Below are positions 60,686-64,000 of a stretch of 64,000 nt of DNA, piece after piece. The stretch's first letter is position 1. Each line of letters begins with the position of its first letter. The notes under the pieces were generated by a model. That model ran no database searches, had not been told where the DNA came from, and worked only from the letters and a program-made list of their open reading frames with translations. Both the position numbers and the translations under genes were made by a program. The stretch spans positions 868,001 through 932,000 of the forward strand of contig JAKULF010000004.1 in assembly GCA_022661535.1 (NCBI GenBank), given 5' to 3'. The stretch comes from Eutypa lata (taxonomy: Eukaryota; Ascomycota; Sordariomycetes; Xylariales; Diatrypaceae).

Positions 60686-62565
60686 TTAAGATGCCAATTT
60701 TACCTTCATCAACATCCCGTCGACTGGCTTCGCACTGATTTGAATTGTCTGGTATGGGGGGTCAGTATTAAAAATGCATTTTTCTCTTAATTCTTCATAG
60801 ATCTTCAAACGTACCGTGTACAACTCCGACTTGACCTTGAACTGGGCCTTTTCATTCATTGTCGGCTGGCCGTTCTTTTCCAAATCTACCTCCCCGAGTC
60901 CCACCTTGATGAAATCGAAGCGGCGGGCAAGCATGGCAACGATGACGCGTGCTTCGATATTTGCTAGCTCCTGTCCAATGCAGTTTCTCGGACCTCTTTC
61001 GAACGGCCTCCAGCTACCAGCTGGGAAACCGTCGGACTGAAGCCAGCGCTCAGGAACGAAGTCATCAGCAGTGTCCCCGAATACTGCACGGTCACGTTGG
61101 ATGAGGTGGTGGTTGAGATATATCCAGTTCCCATCCAGGTTATATTCGCCCTGGGATGTTTTAACCACGAACCCTGAGCCTGGCTCGGACGTGCGAATAG
61201 ATCCAGCGGGTGGATAAAGCCTCATTACTTCTTTCAGCACCGCGGAAATGTATGTCATCTGCCGGATAATATCATCGCCGCCCGGAGCCAAGGGTTTCGC
61301 GTGGACAATGGCCGGATCCCGCGCACCGCACTGGCCGAATAATTGGTCCAATTCGTCATGAACAGCCTTAAGTGCGTGGGGGGTCCGAGAAAGCTCGTAG
61401 ATAGTCCAGATGGTGGTGGTGCTAGTAGTATCGTGGCCGGCGAATAGGAACGTCTTCAGTTGGTCGCATGTCTCTTCCATGATCTCCGGCGTGAGCGATT
61501 TAATGTCCTGTAGACTAAGCGCCAGAACGGAGCGGGACCTGCTGTGTGTTCCCTCGAGGTGTTCTCCGGCTTCCATTTCTTCCCAGTGGCGATTCACAAT
61601 AACCCTCAGTCGCTCTGAAATGCGAATGCCTAGATGGCGGCGCGCTAGGTGAACTCGAGGCATCATCCACCAAGGCCCTTGAAGCTTGTCGTCTGCATAC
61701 GCTAAGAGTCAATGTTAGCGTAAAGCTGTATGTTTTGTCTCGTGGTCGGTACGAACTCTTAATTAACTCCTTGAACATGCGAATGAGTTCACCCTGATGG
61801 GAAGGGTCTCGGTGTTGGGCACTCATGTCCTCGCCCATCGTCACGGCCCCAATAATGTCGAAGGTCAGATTCGTAGTGAGCTGGTCAAGTGGGACTGGTT
61901 CTCCTTTCTGGGCTACTTGATCAAGGAGGCCTAGATAAGGCCTAGACTTTTCTACAATGACTGGCAAGAGAGTTATCAGATGTTGGGGGGCGAAACCTGG
62001 ATTGAACCTTTTGCGGACCGCTTTCCACCTCTCATTCTTGGATTCATTAGTGACATCGATAGGAACTTAGGGATTGGCTTGCCTGCTTCAGGAGGATGGA
62101 ATGTGGTCCGACCAAGTTCACGATGCGATCCACTGAATTCGACTTGGGTGCGCTATACTGGAATGTATGGGACGGTCTTGATACCTGCTCCGCAACGTCA
62201 TATGTAGATACAATAACCATTGGGGGAACTACGGGCCAGTTATCGACTGCAAATATCGGTGGCTGTCCCGCAGCGCGGTGCATCTCGGCGAAAATATCAT
62301 CTGTTTTTACTCAATATCAGTCGAGCTCGTGCGATGACAAGATTTCTCGAAACAACTATATACCTGGGTGACGATCCGAGCGGCCCTGTTTCGTGATCTT
62401 ATCGAACGTCATAAGGTGTCCGAAGAGTAGAGATGGAGGGAGTTGAGGGATGTGGGCATTTTGTTTGAATCGCTTGTAGTGAAGCTTGGCATATAGGTAG
62501 GTGAAAGTGACAACCAGTGAGGCGATCGCGATCGCCTGAACGGAGCCTGTGAGAGAGCTCGCCAT
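60686..62565 (-). CDS. Cytochrome P450, StcS/AflN-like type
   Basis: Haem monooxygenase anchored by one N-terminal helix (about residues 10-26). Five exons, 62565-62364, 62300-62083, 62036-61757, 61701-60815 and 60748-60686, encode 549 residues. Seen: RFNPGFAPQHL near 150, an intact I helix LFAGHDTTS near 319-326, EVMRLYPP of the K helix, VPERW, and the haem loop FERGPRNCIG with Cys about 474. The second intron (46 bp) begins GC instead of GT; it is the only way to keep ILLKQ joined to NERWKAVRKRFNPGF. The last intron has no stop in frame, so the unspliced frame reads through it. It resembles the fungal group that includes sterigmatocystin/aflatoxin P450 StcS (verA) by overall motif pattern; no polyketide cluster accompanies it, so no specific role is implied. 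Confidence 0.9.
62037..62082 (-). other. GC-AG intron in the third P450
   Basis: Starts GCAAGC after an AAGCAG exon end and finishes CCAAG, with a CACTAAT branch-like site. At 46 bp it is the shortest intron modelled here. Removing it restores the conserved tryptophan-containing segment before the RFNPGF motif. Confidence 0.8.
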
Positions 62566-64000
62566 TTTGATGAGAACTAGTAGATTCGCCGTAGATGAAG
62601 GAGCAGACTAGGTATTGCCTACACTTGAGAATAGTTAAATTTGAGAGCAGGACGCATAATTCGTGCACCGAATGTCCGTGCTATCTCGTGCCTTTCTCTT
62701 TTTCTTCAATCTTGTAGTGAAATAAGATGGCCTTTCATACCTAGGTACCTAGCGATAACGTTTTACTGTATGTACCATTTAGTAGGGCTACTCATTTTGT
62801 AGTATTCTAACTTTGTAGTACATAAATACACAATAGCGCCATATATGCATTCTTTTTGGTGTTATAAATGGAATGAGACACCGTGTTACAGTAGTACAGC
62901 TAGGAGCTGAGCCCCCATCAAATCTCCCTAACTTGGCAGCTTGGATGCATTATATATAGGTAGGTAAGTATTTTACTTCCGTAGATAGGTAGGTATTTGG
63001 CACCGGCTTCTTGCAGCTGGCTAAATCTGCCACATCCATCTACAAGATCTGATTGTTCAGCTGATGCCCTTCTCCTGTTTCCCGTGGGCCACCGAACCAA
63101 TAAAGTATTTGTACAACACACCAATAAGTACCTAGCAACTGGCCGGAATTGGCCTCAATCCTAGATTTGTCTACATATTGCTGCCCAGCTGCTTTGATGT
63201 TACCATTTCGTAGCAAAGGTTCCACGAAAGAGATGAGTTGGTAAACACACTTATTATGTACTTGCTTTCCTTAAGAGTCGACTTATTTCGATATTATTTA
63301 TGATTGATTTAGGGGTTTAGTGGCAGGGGATGAGGGCTGTTATATCTTTAGGTAGCCTTCGGCTTTTGACATTGATAAAACGCAAACCTGTTCTATTTGT
63401 ACGTAGATTCTTTCTTTCTTCCTAGCTATCATATTACAGCGGTTCATGTGGGGCCCGAACCAAGGATTGACACCGTCGTGTCTTTTTCAAAGGACCAAGG
63501 ATAGCCCTGTAATGATGCCACAGCGCCGCCACTCATTCTGTTCCGTCACAATTATTAATATGCTTCTTTAACATAAGGGATGAAGTTATTGTCATCTTTT
63601 ATCTTGATCACACTTTATCGCTTTAAAGCTACTTGCGATGCAAATATCCTTTCATCTGCCTGGTGATGCTTTCACCTGGCGATGCCTTCACTCCACTCCA
63701 TCGGCAATGCTTTCATTGCATCAGCAGTATCCTCATCTATTCTTCACCCATCGTCATATCTCTTGGGATCATCTCACCGCAATCCCCATGATCCTTCTAT
63801 GACCTCTAGGTTGGCTTACGATTTCTCCTCGGGGTTCGATACCTCGATGGTACATCGCGGCAATACTTCATTGAACGTAGGTCATAATACTGATGATAAG
63901 CTTGGTGAATCGATGACGGCCGCGGCACTTAGTCGATGACTGTTGTTTTTGTTGAACTGATGGCGACATCCTTGTTGGTTAACCTTAAGTGCTGCGCACG
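62566..64000. other. Intergenic region to the window end
   Basis: About 1.4 kb with the P450 promoter on the left. An imperfect repeat of ATGCTTTCA-like units lies around 63655-63720. An open frame at 63682-63939 has no recognisable content. No gene is supported. Confidence 0.45.

Noticed and set aside
1..64000. CRISPR arrays, rRNA genes, operons and bacterial-type promoters
   Set aside because: None seen; spliced genes and fungal families show that the sequence is eukaryotic, so these categories do not apply.

Overview
The window looks like a stretch of a filamentous ascomycete (Pezizomycotina) chromosome. Genes are interrupted by short introns, mostly 46-125 bp, with GT..AG ends and CTAAC/CTAAT-like branch sites. 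The families present are typical of the group: a fungal rhodopsin-fold membrane protein, a PRO45/SLMAP-type FHA protein, an ascomycete laccase and several P450s. One repeat carries the transition-only, A+T-driving decay expected of repeat-induced point mutation (RIP). I could not assign a genus. Gene models were spliced by hand from reading frame, splice sites and family motifs; no RNA or database evidence was available.

Layout. 0.1-8 kb: three oxidoreductases on the minus strand (aldehyde dehydrogenase, short-chain dehydrogenase, aldo/keto reductase). Between the first two lies a 1.34 kb extremely A+T-rich palindromic element with 57 bp terminal inverted repeats. 10-12 kb: a single-exon F-box protein. 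14-26 kb, plus strand: a multi-span P450, a UbiA-family membrane enzyme, a three-domain NRPS-like carboxylate reductase (A-T-R) and a rhodopsin-domain membrane protein. This is the most interesting block and looks like a secondary-metabolite locus. 26.7-30.3 kb, minus strand: a small unknown protein and a laccase. 34.5-39.4 kb: the FHA/coiled-coil/tail-anchor protein and a low-complexity hypothetical gene. 43.5-45.4 kb: a second P450. 45.4-51.4 kb: almost gene-free. 51.4-58.1 kb: a compact housekeeping island of NAD(P)HX epimerase, mitochondrial ribosomal protein S16, methylcrotonyl-CoA carboxylase alpha subunit and a PNPOx-like flavoprotein, arranged as two divergent pairs. 60.7-62.6 kb: a third P450 with a GC-AG intron. 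The right end is intergenic.

How the genes may work together. UbiA enzymes transfer prenyl groups or cyclise prenyl diphosphates, A-T-R enzymes reduce a carboxylic acid to an aldehyde or alcohol, and P450s and laccases oxidise and couple the products. UbiA plus an NRPS-like reductase is the pair used in ascochlorin/ilicicolin-type meroterpenoid loci, but no polyketide synthase is visible here. The acid substrate would therefore have to come from elsewhere, or the UbiA protein is a terpene cyclase of the Fma-TC type. Cluster membership is inference. Long intergenic regions (30-34, 39-43 and 45-51 kb) hold no gene I can support.
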